Below are positions 51,279 through 59,935 of a stretch of 64,000 nt of DNA, one piece after another. The DNA is from a candidate division WOR-1 bacterium RIFOXYB2_FULL_36_35 (GTDB lineage: Bacteria; Margulisbacteria; WOR-1; XYC2-FULL-46-14; XYC2-FULL-37-10): NCBI GenBank assembly GCA_001771505.1, contig MEUA01000017.1, positions 1 through 64,000 of the forward strand, read 5' to 3'. The position numbers were made by a program, and so were the translations under genes. Under the pieces are notes generated by a model that made no database searches, was not told the origin of the DNA, and saw nothing but the letters and a program-made list of their open reading frames with translations. How positions within the stretch are numbered: the first letter of the stretch is position 1; each line of letters starts with the position of its first letter.

Positions 51279-53003
51279 TTATCTTTTTTGATAAAGTTTC
51301 TTCATCAGTTTATTTATGGTAAGTGTGTTTATAACATCTTTTTTTTCTATCCATCCCCGCCTCGCCATCGAAACTCCAAACTTCATATTTTCAAGAGAAA
51401 AAGTTGCATGGGAATCTGTATTTATTGCGAATAAAATCCCCATCTCCTTTGCCATTTTGATATGCGTATCTTTTAAATCAAGCCTTTTGGGATGGGCATT
51501 TATCTCCATAAAAGTTCCCGTATCAGCGGCCGCTTTTAACATCTCTTCTACATTAACATTGTAAGGTTCTCTTTCGTTGATAAGGCGTCCCGTGGGGTGG
51601 GCCAGAATGTTTACATATCTGTTCTGCATGGCTTTTATAATCCTCTTTGTCATTTTATCCTGCGGCATTTTAAAGACGGAATGGACAGCGGCCAAAACGA
51701 CATCACACTCTTTAAGTATCTCGTCTTTAAAATCAAGATATCCATCAGGAAGGATGTCTACTTCAACCCCCTTTAATACTTTTAATCCTTTAATCCTTGC
51801 ATTTATCTTGTCAATTTCTTTAAAAGCTTTTAAAATTTCTCTTTCTGTTTGTCCGTGGGCTATTCTTTGTGATTTTGAATGGTCGGTAATTGCAATATAT
51901 AAATAACCGAGTTTTTTGGCGTATTCTGCCATCTCTTCTATGGGGTTTTTTCCGTCGGAATGTTTGGAATGCATCTGCAGATCGCCTTTTATATCGAATA
52001 ACTCGATCAGCCTCGGGATCTTTTTGTCTTTTGCTATTTCAAGCTCATCTTCTCCCGCCCGCAGTTCAGGAGGAATATAGTTAAGTCCCAACGCCTCAAA
52101 GAGTTCTTCCTCGGTTCTTCCCGCAATCTTTTTGTCTTTTTTAAAGAGGCCATACTCTGAAACCTTGAGTCCTTTTTTTATTGCAAGCTCCCGTATTTTT
52201 ATATTGTGCTGTTTATTCCCCGTAAAATAGTGGAGGGCGGATCCGAATTCATCGGGCTTTAAAACCCGCAGATCAGCCTGCATGTCATTGTTTAAAATTA
52301 CGGATGATTTTGTCTCTCCTTTTGCCAGAATTCTTTTTACTTGCGCAAGTTTTGTAAAATAATCCATCACTGCTTTGGGTCTCTCCGAAATTACGAGAAT
52401 ATCTATATCTCCGATTGTCTCTTCCCTTCGCCTGAGAGAGCCTGCAACTGTAAGCTTTTTTATCTCTTTTAAGTTTGCAAGCTGTAAGGTAAGCGTTTGT
52501 GCGAGTTCATCCGCGTCTGAAATCAAAAAACGGCCATGGCTCCTCTTTTTAAGTTCTATCCCTTTTTTAATATTCTCTTGTTTTTTCTCTTTAAATCCCG
52601 GCAAATCTTTCAGAAAACCTTTTTTGATCGCACGTTCAAGATCGTCCATGGAATTAATCTTGAGCTCTTTGTGAAGTTTCATTGCTGTTTTTGGTCCCAT
52701 ACCGGGGATGTTAATGAGAGCAAGAAATCCTTTGGGAAATTCTTTCAATAAGTCCTGATGTTTTTTAACTTTCTTATGTTTTATATACTCTTCAATTTTA
52801 TGCGCAATCGATTCTCCTACACCTTCCAGTTCTTTTAGACCTTTTAATCCTTGTTTTTTGTAGATTTCATCAAGATGGTGGGGGAGGTTCTCAATATTTC
52901 GCGCGGCGTTTTGATACGCGTGGATCTTAAAACGATTCTCCTCTTTTAACTCAAGAAGTTCAGCGATTTCCCAAAATATTTTGGCAATTTCGTTGTTTTG
53001 CAT
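51279..53003 (-). CDS. polX: DNA polymerase/3'-5' exonuclease PolX
   Basis: 574 residues, full-length bacterial PolX used in gap-filling repair. Helix-hairpin-helix segments (about 55-75 and 96-112, INIPGMGPKTA), a polymerase beta-like core with metal ligands D199 and D201 (GSLRRREETIGDIDILV) and a thumb near 255-310, then a C-terminal PHP phosphoesterase domain from about 340 (MHSKHSDGKNP, ITDHSKSQRIAHG, HPTGRLINERE, NTDSHATFSL). Both active sites look intact. Confidence 0.97.
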   Translation of the reverse strand: MQNNEIAKIFWEIAELLELKEENRFKIHAYQNAARNIENLPHHLDEIYKKQGLKGLKELEGVGESIAHKIEEYIKHKKVKKHQDLLKEFPKGFLALINIPGMGPKTAMKLHKELKINSMDDLERAIKKGFLKDLPGFKEKKQENIKKGIELKKRSHGRFLISDADELAQTLTLQLANLKEIKKLTVAGSLRRREETIGDIDILVISERPKAVMDYFTKLAQVKRILAKGETKSSVILNNDMQADLRVLKPDEFGSALHYFTGNKQHNIKIRELAIKKGLKVSEYGLFKKDKKIAGRTEEELFEALGLNYIPPELRAGEDELEIAKDKKIPRLIELFDIKGDLQMHSKHSDGKNPIEEMAEYAKKLGYLYIAITDHSKSQRIAHGQTEREILKAFKEIDKINARIKGLKVLKGVEVDILPDGYLDFKDEILKECDVVLAAVHSVFKMPQDKMTKRIIKAMQNRYVNILAHPTGRLINEREPYNVNVEEMLKAAADTGTFMEINAHPKRLDLKDTHIKMAKEMGILFAINTDSHATFSLENMKFGVSMARRGWIEKKDVINTLTINKLMKKLYQKR

Positions 53004-53100
53004 ATATTCTGCTTAAAATATTAGCATAAATTTGGATAAAAAAAGTGTGAAATATATTAAAAATTTGTTCGAAATAAAACTATAGGAGTGAGATTAAAAA

Positions 53101-53973
53101 ATGTTTAAAAGAAAAGTTGTTTCGTTTAATTTATCAAAAAGTGTTTCTCGTGAAGATTTACGAACATTATTGGCAGATGTGAAGAGGGAACAGGCAAATC
53201 CATCTGATGGATTAATAAGCAGACTGCAAAATTTCGGTTTTCCTCTTATAAGAACTCGCCTTATTCAAGCAGTTAATAATGGATCTATTGAATCTATATT
53301 GAAAGGTCAGTTGCCAAGAGAGGCATCAGCAGTAAATCAGGGTACAGTAAGTGGAACAGCGAGCGCCCAGCCTGTATCTGCTGTAGCTGGCAGTTTGCCT
53401 AAGATTGAAACTCCGCAGATATGGTTTTTGATTCAAACTAGAGATATGGAGAGTTTTGATAGCTCTGCTTTAAATCATTTAAAGGCTTTTTTAAGGTGTT
53501 CTACTTTTAGCACAGATATGGAATTATTAAGATTTTATTTGCCTGATAGAGTAACAGGGCAGGTTGAAAGAATTGATATATCATCATCAGATCCTTCCCA
53601 AGAAACTTCTATATTGCTTTCTGTTGACTCTCTTTTTTCAATATATCTTACTTCAACCCGTTTTTCCAAGAGAATTGTTGTTCCTGTTCTTTCTTCTAAT
53701 TTGCTGGCTGAATTTGGAACTAGACTTGCAATGTTTACCTCTCAACTTCCTGAAGGGACAATTTGTGCTCCTTTGATGTTTAGAAACTGTGTAGGAATTC
53801 CTCCAGAAATTTCAAGACTTCGAGATCTTAGGGTGGATCCTAACAAGGGTGGAAAAAGTTTAATAGGTAGCGGAGATATGGATACTAAGATGTCTAATGT
53901 GGTTAAGGAGCTTAGAAGAATAACTGATCGTTGGTCTGAACCTGTGCAGTCGTATAGCTTTGAAGATATTTAA
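53101..53973 (+). CDS. Orphan protein with KxxSF/GFP N-terminal domain (member C)
   Basis: 290 residues. The N-terminus FKRKVVSFNLSKSVSREDLRTLL and FGFPLIRTRLIQAVNNG align with members A (14398) and B (48480). A Gly/Ser/Ala-rich linker (about 80-105, VSGTASAQPVSAVAGS) leads to an unrelated alpha/beta domain (PQIWFLIQTRDMESFD, VVPVLSSNLLAEFGT). So one N-terminal module is joined to different C-terminal parts. The start has GGAGTGAGAT upstream. There is no signal peptide. It sits between polX and the DJ-1 gene. Confidence 0.8.
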   Translation: MFKRKVVSFNLSKSVSREDLRTLLADVKREQANPSDGLISRLQNFGFPLIRTRLIQAVNNGSIESILKGQLPREASAVNQGTVSGTASAQPVSAVAGSLPKIETPQIWFLIQTRDMESFDSSALNHLKAFLRCSTFSTDMELLRFYLPDRVTGQVERIDISSSDPSQETSILLSVDSLFSIYLTSTRFSKRIVVPVLSSNLLAEFGTRLAMFTSQLPEGTICAPLMFRNCVGIPPEISRLRDLRVDPNKGGKSLIGSGDMDTKMSNVVKELRRITDRWSEPVQSYSFEDI

Positions 53974-53996
53974 GAGATGGAAAAGGAAATAAGAAA

Positions 53997-54509
53997 TCAA
54001 AAAGTGCTTATTTTTCTAAGTATTTTTTCTCCGAATAATGTGGCGCTTTGTGGCCCATCGGCTGTTATAATGTTTCCGTCTTTTTCTACTCCTCTCCCTG
54101 TATAAATTGCTCCTTTGCTCTTTATAAGATCGGCAACACCTGAAAAAGATGTCACCTTTTTATTTTTCAAAATTCCTGCCGTTGCCAAAATTCCTACGGC
54201 CGCGCAAATTGCTCCTAAGACCTTATTCTTTTCCAGAGCCTCTTTTACGATTTTGTGCGCTTCCTGATTGTCAAAAAGATTGTATGATCCAGGGCCGCCG
54301 ACAAATATTACAGCGTCGTATTCCGCGACATTTAAACTTTGTAAATTTATATCTACGTTCGTCTCCATTCCGAGTTTTCCTATAGCTTGACCTGTTTCTG
54401 TTGAAGCGGTAATTACTTTAATGCCATTGTTTGTTAATACTTCTTTAGGGTTTTTGTATTCTTCGTCTCTAAATCCTTGTTTTGCTATAATTATAACTGC
54501 TTGTTTCAT
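53997..54509 (-). CDS. DJ-1/PfpI family protein
   Basis: 170 residues from ATG 54509, which is where homologues start (MKQAVIIIAKQGFRDEEY); the longer frame to 54593 overlaps the upstream gene. The nucleophile elbow has C102 (GAICAAVGIL) with the conserved acid E16 and a VIFVGGPG turn. Family members are deglycase, protease or stress proteins; the exact activity is not clear. It follows the gene at 54512 with 2 nt between. Confidence 0.9.
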   Translation of the reverse strand: MKQAVIIIAKQGFRDEEYKNPKEVLTNNGIKVITASTETGQAIGKLGMETNVDINLQSLNVAEYDAVIFVGGPGSYNLFDNQEAHKIVKEALEKNKVLGAICAAVGILATAGILKNKKVTSFSGVADLIKSKGAIYTGRGVEKDGNIITADGPQSATLFGEKILRKISTF

Positions 54510-54511
54510 GG

Positions 54512-54805
54512 TTAATCTGTCTCTTCCTGATATTTTTGTTTGTGATTTAAGTTTGCTAAAGGAGTTTTGTTGTTTATTTTTGTAGCGTCCCATACATTAT
54601 ATGCCCAAAATAGAATGATAAATATAATTGCAATACCAAATGCGATAAGAAAAACTTCACCGGAAAAAGCCAGAGTTACATATAGAAGGGTAGGGATACC
54701 AAAATAAAAGGTCAACATGAATTTGAGCCCTTTTTCTGTCTCCCCCTTTAATATTTGCCCTGAACCTACAAAAAAAGCCGAAAAAAATCCTAATGCGAGT
54801 TTCAT
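54512..54805 (-). CDS. Small membrane protein, TM2/DUF5683-like
   Basis: 97 residues. Three hydrophobic segments (about 3-18, 28-46, 50-70) with GSGQILKGETEKGLKFMLTFYFG, the G-x-G-Q...KG-x pattern of TM2-type membrane proteins. The C-terminus WDATKINNKTPLANLNHK is cytoplasmic. It has a promoter with TTGTCA, a 17-nt spacer and TATAAT, 13 nt before the start. Role unknown; it is read with the DJ-1 gene. Confidence 0.8.
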   Translation of the reverse strand: MKLALGFFSAFFVGSGQILKGETEKGLKFMLTFYFGIPTLLYVTLAFSGEVFLIAFGIAIIFIILFWAYNVWDATKINNKTPLANLNHKQKYQEETD

Positions 54806-54916
54806 TGTTTTGAATTAGATTATACCTTATTCACGGCGTCTTGACAAAACGTTTTAGTGTGTGTTAGCCTTTATACCTGATCTAATAATCTGGATTTGAA
54901 TATTTAGGAGGATAAT

Positions 54917-56335
54917 ATGGCAAAAAATTTAATGATAAGGGGTCTTACTCTTTTAATTTTAATTTTGTTAATCTCTGGTTCTTGTTATGCGGAGGTAAAG
55001 TTTAAAGATCTTCCTGCCGATCATTGGGCGGCAAGTTCTGTTTATGATTTAGTCCGTTTAGGTGTAACGAGTGGTTACCCTGACGGTACTTTTCGCGGGA
55101 AAAACAATATTACAAGATATGAAACGGCAATTCTTATCGCCAAGCTTGCGGAGAAACTTCCGGAGATGGATGTTACAAGCATTCAATCTGAATTAAACAG
55201 CCTCAAAAATGAAATAGCAAAGGTTCGTAAAGGTGGGAGTATTCCAATTACAGGTGAGTATGAAATGTTTTCCAAAGTGTCAAATCTTTTGGCAACCGGA
55301 GGAGTCAACGGCCGCGGGCCAATTATGGTTTATCGTTTAAAAACCAATATTGATTATGATCTCAACGATTCAACCAATTTAAAGGTTGGGTTTGATACCA
55401 TGGATTCCGGGTTTGACGGAACTACCAGAGATTTGGCAAAAGAGATTATTGATGTTGTTGGGACGGTCAAAATTGATCCTGTAGATACAATCCTTTCTGA
55501 TTTTGGTCTTGAAAATAATCTTGATTTGACATTTGCAATGGGGCCTGGGAATATTCGGCACGTTGATTCTACCGGTTTTATCCCTTCTGAAACCGGATAT
55601 ACATATTTGAGGCCGGATTCCGGGGTGTATGTGGGGACAAATTTGTTGGGATTTGATGTTTTAGGTGGGTATAAACAGGCGTTAAAAACCAATGCCGGAG
55701 CTTCTTTAACCAGCGATTTTACAGGATCTATTGCTTATAATTTGACAGGTGTTCCATTATTAGAAGTACTTAAGGTCAAAGCCAGCGGAGATTATCTCCA
55801 AAAGCATGGAACTGAAGGCGTAGAGACAAGAGGGATAATTGATCTTGCTACTTCTATTTCAGATAATATTGGTATAAAAACAAAATTGGGGCTTACTTCT
55901 ACAGATTCTAAAGGATGGATGGTGGGGGGAGAATTGTCAGTTGCTAATGTTTTAAATAGTGGAACCAATGTGGTGTTCAAAGGATCAAAAGTGGGGGCTT
56001 TATTTATACCCAGCTCTTTTGCTGCTGAAGTTTTTGATGCTGCCGGATTTGATTTCTTTAACAGACCATTAGAATCTTCTACTGTTAACTTTGGTGGTTT
56101 GGTTTCTCAAAAATTGGGGGATAAGCTTGAATTTCAAGGTAAAGGCGATTTAAGACTCTCTCCTGATTATGGGTATGGATCAGACAAAGCTAAGTCCAGG
56201 GCCACAGGTCAGGTCGGTTTTGCATACGAAATAGCGCCGCTAACTACCCTAGATACTTTTTATCGCGTTGAGCAAGATCCTACAGTCGGAGAGACTACAG
56301 ATCTAGCTGCTATGGGGTTAATTTATAAGTTTTAG
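54917..56335 (+). CDS. SLH-domain outer-membrane porin
   Basis: 472 residues. Signal peptide (1-25, SGSCYAEVKF), then one SLH domain (about 27-80: FKDLPADHWAASSVYDLVRLGVTSGYPDGTFRGKNNITRYETAILIAKL), a short coiled coil (about 85-105) and a long beta-rich region ending MGLIYKF with a terminal Phe, as expected for an outer-membrane barrel. Such SLH porins tie the outer membrane to the cell wall in cyanobacteria, Negativicutes and Thermus/Deinococcus relatives. SD TTAGGAGGATAAT is strong, suggesting high expression. Confidence 0.92.
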   Translation: MAKNLMIRGLTLLILILLISGSCYAEVKFKDLPADHWAASSVYDLVRLGVTSGYPDGTFRGKNNITRYETAILIAKLAEKLPEMDVTSIQSELNSLKNEIAKVRKGGSIPITGEYEMFSKVSNLLATGGVNGRGPIMVYRLKTNIDYDLNDSTNLKVGFDTMDSGFDGTTRDLAKEIIDVVGTVKIDPVDTILSDFGLENNLDLTFAMGPGNIRHVDSTGFIPSETGYTYLRPDSGVYVGTNLLGFDVLGGYKQALKTNAGASLTSDFTGSIAYNLTGVPLLEVLKVKASGDYLQKHGTEGVETRGIIDLATSISDNIGIKTKLGLTSTDSKGWMVGGELSVANVLNSGTNVVFKGSKVGALFIPSSFAAEVFDAAGFDFFNRPLESSTVNFGGLVSQKLGDKLEFQGKGDLRLSPDYGYGSDKAKSRATGQVGFAYEIAPLTTLDTFYRVEQDPTVGETTDLAAMGLIYKF

Positions 56336-56336
56336 A

Positions 56337-56438
56337 CGGTTTTGATAAACTGTAATTTTAAGGCTTTCGCACCCTTCGACAAAGCTTGCCCTGAGTTTAT
56401 CGAAGGGCTCAGGGTGACATTTCGCAAAATCTAAACCG
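56337..56438. mobile_element. CCCTTCG-core MITE relative, second copy (inverted)
   Basis: Ends CGGTTTTGAT (56337) and ATCTAAACCG (to 56438) are 9/10 inverted repeats. The core reverse-complements the core of the element at 33607, although the termini differ. It starts right after the porin stop codon. Confidence 0.75.
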
Positions 56439-56460
56439 ATTATAGATATTAATCGGCCTT
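56433..56460. repeat. Decayed CCCCGATT-type palindrome
   Basis: AACCGATTATAGATATTAATCGGCCTT in substance; arms CCGATTA and TAATCGG remain. It overlaps the end of the preceding element. Confidence 0.6.
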
Positions 56461-56502
56461 AACGCTAAAATTTGTTGTTATCTACCTTTAAAAATTTTTG
56501 AT

Positions 56503-57006
56503 GTGAATTACAATATTATAAAATTAAAAATTTTAGATTCAACACAAGATGAAGCCAAACGCAAAGCCTTTAAAGTGGATGAGGGGACTGTGGTTTGGGC
56601 TGAAAAACAGACTATGGGGAGGGGTAAACCTGGAAATAAGTGGTATTCTCCTAGTGGGGGGCTTTATTTTTCACTTATTTTAAAACCTACAAAACCTGTT
56701 AAAGATATTTTATTTATTACTAAACTTGTAGCGGATGTTGTTGTTGATCTTCTTTCCAAATATAATATTACAGCTGAGATTAAATTGCCTAACGATGTTT
56801 TTGTGGCAAATATGAAAATTTGCGGTATTTTGACGGAAAAAACAAAAGAGGGGCTTATCATAGGAGTTGGCATTAACTTAAATATTTTAAGTTTTCCAGA
56901 GGGGTTTCTTGCAACTTCGGTTACATTGTTGACAGGTAAAGAGATAGATCCGGAAATTTTTTTAAACCAATTTTTAGAGCTTTTTGATTTAGCCTACTGT
57001 CATTAA
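56503..57006 (+). CDS. birA: Biotin--protein ligase, catalytic core only, 3' end formed by a repeat
   Basis: 167 residues from GTG 56503. It has the BirA catalytic domain: DSTQDEAKRKA, the biotinyl-AMP loop GRGKPGNKWYSPSGGLYFSL, KLPNDVFVANMKICGILTE and GVGINLNI. There is no N-terminal helix-turn-helix, so it cannot be a repressor of the E. coli type. The frame ends at FLNQFLELFDLAYCH, where homologues add about 50 residues of an SH3-like C-terminal domain. Its TAA (57004-57006) is part of the TTAACCCCG terminus of a 79-bp repeat, so the tail was probably removed by insertion. Activity is uncertain. Confidence 0.85.
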   Translation: MNYNIIKLKILDSTQDEAKRKAFKVDEGTVVWAEKQTMGRGKPGNKWYSPSGGLYFSLILKPTKPVKDILFITKLVADVVVDLLSKYNITAEIKLPNDVFVANMKICGILTEKTKEGLIIGVGINLNILSFPEGFLATSVTLLTGKEIDPEIFLNQFLELFDLAYCH

Positions 57007-57081
57007 CCCCGATTATTCATACCGTAAGTAATGTTTGACAATTTGTTGGTTATTGATTCTGGGGTGAATAATCGGGGTTAA
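57003..57081. mobile_element. 79-bp TTAA-bounded CCCCGATTATTCA element
   Basis: TTAA at both ends (57003-57006 and 57078-57081). Arms AACCCCGATTATTCA and TGAATAATCGGGGTT enclose a 45-bp interior that is the reverse complement of that at 47323. It supplies the birA stop codon. No coding capacity. Confidence 0.88.
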
Positions 57082-57158
57082 TAAACTTTTTCTTGACATA
57101 TTGACACAATATGTTAATTTATAAATTAAATGCTGATTTGTAAAAAAATAATTTGTCT

Positions 57159-57413
57159 ATGAATTATATTTTTTGGATAGGAATAGTAGCTGCGGTATTA
57201 ACAACGAGCGCCTTTTTACCTCAGGTTATAAAGGCTTATAAAACAAAGCATACAAAAGATATCTCTTTTATGATGTGTATTGTTCTTTCCGTTGGTTTAA
57301 TTCTTTGGTTGGTTTACGGTATATTGCTTTTTTCTTTGCCTATAATTTTGGCAAATTCTGTAACATTATTGTTGATTGGATATTTAATTTACTTAAAAAT
57401 TAAATATGGTTAA
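57159..57413 (+). CDS. SemiSWEET/PQ-loop sugar transporter-like protein
   Basis: 84 residues from ATG 57159 (the TTG two codons earlier is less likely). Three membrane helices (about 4-22, 36-56, 61-80) form one triple-helix bundle: TTSAFLPQVIKAYKTKHTKDISFMM contains the PQ motif, and NSVTLLLIGYLIYLKIKY closes it. Length matches bacterial SemiSWEETs (about 85-95), which dimerise to move sugars. Its substrate is unknown. Confidence 0.92.
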   Translation: MNYIFWIGIVAAVLTTSAFLPQVIKAYKTKHTKDISFMMCIVLSVGLILWLVYGILLFSLPIILANSVTLLLIGYLIYLKIKYG

Positions 57414-57462
57414 TCCTAAGTTTTTGGAATGATAACAAATTGGCAAATAGGGGGTTGTTTGT

Positions 57463-58095
57463 ATGAAGAAAATTGTATTTTTGTCTCTTTTTGTTTTTTT
57501 TATTTCTTTGTTGGTTGGGTGTTCTGGTGGTGGATCTTTGGAGTATAAGTTTACAGAAGATGTTATTAAAGTTCTTAATCTTTCTGACTATGCTTTATCC
57601 GGATTTGGACAGGGGAATTATACCTTAAAAGAAATTGACCAGATGACAGAAGAGAGAAGTGGAAAGATAAAAGAAGCAAAGGACAAAATCTCAGGTTATT
57701 TACATTCAAAAGACCCCTATGTTAAGGAAGTTGCTGAAAAAATTTATAACGCTTTGGATATTGTTGTTGAGTCAAGATTGCGAATGAAAAAACTTGAAAA
57801 AGATCAAGATTCCGGCAAAGTGGATTATATGGAGTTCTTTGAGATTAGCGATAAAGAGATGGCAGCGCAAAGTAAGGCGTGGGCATCGTTTGACGCGTCC
57901 ATAGTTTTATTAAACAATATAATATCCAAAGTCTCTCCCGAAGAGAAATCTTCATTGTTAAAAGAGGTTGATAAATTTCCTTTTGATACATTTGAAAGCA
58001 AGCAAAATGAAAGATTTGGCTTGGTAGCAGGGGATTTAGAACATCGTTTGAATGTTTTTAATGCTTATAAAAAGTTGAGAAGTTTATTACAGTAA
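57463..58095 (+). CDS. Lipoprotein of unknown function
   Basis: 210 residues. A type II signal peptide ends in the lipobox LLVGC (C20), followed by SGGGS. The mature part is helical and charged (LRMKKLEKDQDSGKVDYMEFFEISDKEMAAQSKAW). No domain recognised. Short SD GGGGG. It lies between the SemiSWEET and YgjP genes without overlap. Confidence 0.85.
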   Translation: MKKIVFLSLFVFFISLLVGCSGGGSLEYKFTEDVIKVLNLSDYALSGFGQGNYTLKEIDQMTEERSGKIKEAKDKISGYLHSKDPYVKEVAEKIYNALDIVVESRLRMKKLEKDQDSGKVDYMEFFEISDKEMAAQSKAWASFDASIVLLNNIISKVSPEEKSSLLKEVDKFPFDTFESKQNERFGLVAGDLEHRLNVFNAYKKLRSLLQ

Positions 58096-58139
58096 TTTGA
58101 TAGTGACAAATAAAAGGAATAATTTCGTAAACATTGAAA

Positions 58140-58814
58140 ATGGACGTAATTAAAGTTTCAAAAATTATAAAATCAAAACGCAAAACTATTGCTATTGAAA
58201 TAAATAAAAAAGCTGAAATTGTAGTAAAGGCGCCTTGCAACGTACCCGATGAAATTGTTTGGGATTTTGTAAATAAAAAAATAGAATGGATTAAAAGAAA
58301 GCAGTATTTAGTAAGGCAGAGGAATAATTCAAAAATTCAAAGAGAGTTTGTTCAGGGGGAAGGATTTCTTTATCTTGGGAAAATTTATAAATTAAATATA
58401 GTAACTGATCTTTCATCTCCTTTTGAATTTAAAGAGGACTTTTTTTTGTCTTCAAGTTATGTTGATTATGCAAGGGATTTGTTTGTTAAATGGTACAAAG
58501 AGAATGCCCTTTCCGAAATAAAAAAAAGTGTTGAGCAATATGCTTTTTTAAGAAACTTAAGATATAAAAAGGTCAGGCTTTCAAGTGGTCGATGTCGTTT
58601 AGGATCTTGCAGTGCAAAAGGGAATCTTAACTTTAATTGGCGTTTGATTATGGCGCCACAAGATATTATTAATTATGTTGTTGTCCATGAGCTAATGCAC
58701 CTTGTCGAAAAAAATCATTCAAAAAGATTCTGGCATAAAGTTTCTGAATTATTTCCCAACTTTAAACAGGCAAGAAAATGGCTGAGAGATAACGCTTATT
58801 TGCTTGATATATAA
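58140..58814 (+). CDS. YgjP-type M48-clan metallopeptidase (DUF45)
   Basis: 224 residues from ATG 58140. The zinc motif HELMH near residue 182 (VVVHELMHLVEKNHSKRFWHKV) and the WHKVSELFPNFKQARKWLRD tail are the YgjP/SprT-like signature, with RCRLGSCSAKGNLNFNWRLI before it. The N-terminal half is a beta-rich domain (RKTIAIEINKKAEIVVKAP). Proteins of this family act as cytoplasmic metalloproteases; substrates are unknown. Confidence 0.93.
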   Translation: MDVIKVSKIIKSKRKTIAIEINKKAEIVVKAPCNVPDEIVWDFVNKKIEWIKRKQYLVRQRNNSKIQREFVQGEGFLYLGKIYKLNIVTDLSSPFEFKEDFFLSSSYVDYARDLFVKWYKENALSEIKKSVEQYAFLRNLRYKKVRLSSGRCRLGSCSAKGNLNFNWRLIMAPQDIINYVVVHELMHLVEKNHSKRFWHKVSELFPNFKQARKWLRDNAYLLDI

Positions 58815-58818
58815 TAAA

Positions 58819-58986
58819 TTATTGCTTAGGCCTATCGTTCTCCTCTACAAATTTTCTTATCTCTTCTACGTGATCGAGAATCATTTTTGCCTTTGTAATT
58901 CCAAATGAAAATGGAAACTTTTCATCTTCGCTTCTTTTTAAAACAAGAAGAGGTTTTCCCTTATATTCGGATCTTTCTGCTACCAT
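58819..58986 (-). CDS. Small conserved-looking protein, 55 residues
   Basis: I read this short reverse-strand frame from ATG 58986 to TAA 58819. The product begins MVAERSEYKGKPLLVLKRSE and continues KFPFSFGITKAKMILDHVEEIRKFVEE in its second half. SD AAGGAGCAAATATC lies 8 nt upstream. The layout of a short beta hairpin followed by one long helix, and the FPFSFGxxKAKxIL phrase, recur in small bacterial proteins I recall as uncharacterised. It is convergent with the YgjP gene, 4 nt after that stop. Confidence 0.85.
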   Translation of the reverse strand: MVAERSEYKGKPLLVLKRSEDEKFPFSFGITKAKMILDHVEEIRKFVEENDRPKQ

Positions 58987-59098
58987 GATATTTGCTCCTT
59001 TTTATTTTTTAAATTACTATACCATGGGACAACAAAAAATTCGAGTGAAATTTTTGTTTACAGATAAACGAAAGATCTTATTTATCAGGGGTTTATAT

Positions 59099-59935
59099 AT
59101 GACACAAATAGAGTTCCGTTTTAAACCGGTAAATCAGGGGATTTGTGATGGTTTTTTGTTAAAAAGATTTTCTGAAAGTCCTAAGTCTTTGTGTGTTCAG
59201 ATGAAAAAAAATATATACGGAGAAAACGAACTTGATTATATTAAGTTTTATTTTCATCAGTTGAAGTTTTTGGATAGTTTGGGAGTTTTAAATAGAAGAA
59301 CAAGGCTTTTTAATGTTCTTTCCGGTTTTGATCTCTTTCCGGGGTATTTTGTTGATCAGATGTGGACTTTTGATAGGAGGATAGATGGAACTGCCATCCA
59401 TAATTTTTTTGAGGATTTATGCCGGGCAGTCAATAGAATGGGAGTAATAGATGAGCCAGGAAAAGAGCTACTTTTAGCGGATAAATTGTTTAAGGGTTGC
59501 AAGATAACGCATGAAAGAGCTAATGTGTTAGAACAAGGCTTTTTTGATATTTTAAATAGATTTGTAAGGCCTTTTGATGTTATTTTTCTTAGATTTACTA
59601 TAGGATATCTTTTGGGGTGGGGGACAGATTCCTGTAGTGTAAAACGATGGGTAGATGAATTAATTGAGAAAGTTCCCGTGAATACGAATTTTGTTGTTAT
59701 TGATTGTAAACCCAAAGAACCATATCTAAATTTTCCGGAAGGCTTGGCAGCTTACATGTTAAAAAGCAGGAGATTTAGAAATTTGTTTAGTGACGATTAT
59801 ATTAAAGCTTTGGATGAAATTAATTTAAAAGCCACCTCTTTTACAAACCAGAGATATGTAAGATTAAATATGGATAAGATGGATATTTCTCTTTTGCTGG
59901 GAGGAAGCCTTGCGGCCTTAAGGAAAGTGTATTAA
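59099..59935 (+). CDS. Orphan protein, 278 residues
   Basis: ATG 59099 follows TCAGGGGTTTAT, a plausible SD; the in-frame start at 58985 overlaps the small reverse gene and lacks one. Not recognised. Helical and aromatic-rich with no signal peptide; ENELDYIKFYFHQLKFLDSLG and FVVIDCKPKEPYLNFPEGLAAYML stand out. The TAA stop (59933-59935) is the first part of a decayed TTAACCCCGATTATT arm, so this gene too ends in a repeat. Confidence 0.78.
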   Translation: MTQIEFRFKPVNQGICDGFLLKRFSESPKSLCVQMKKNIYGENELDYIKFYFHQLKFLDSLGVLNRRTRLFNVLSGFDLFPGYFVDQMWTFDRRIDGTAIHNFFEDLCRAVNRMGVIDEPGKELLLADKLFKGCKITHERANVLEQGFFDILNRFVRPFDVIFLRFTIGYLLGWGTDSCSVKRWVDELIEKVPVNTNFVVIDCKPKEPYLNFPEGLAAYMLKSRRFRNLFSDDYIKALDEINLKATSFTNQRYVRLNMDKMDISLLLGGSLAALRKVY

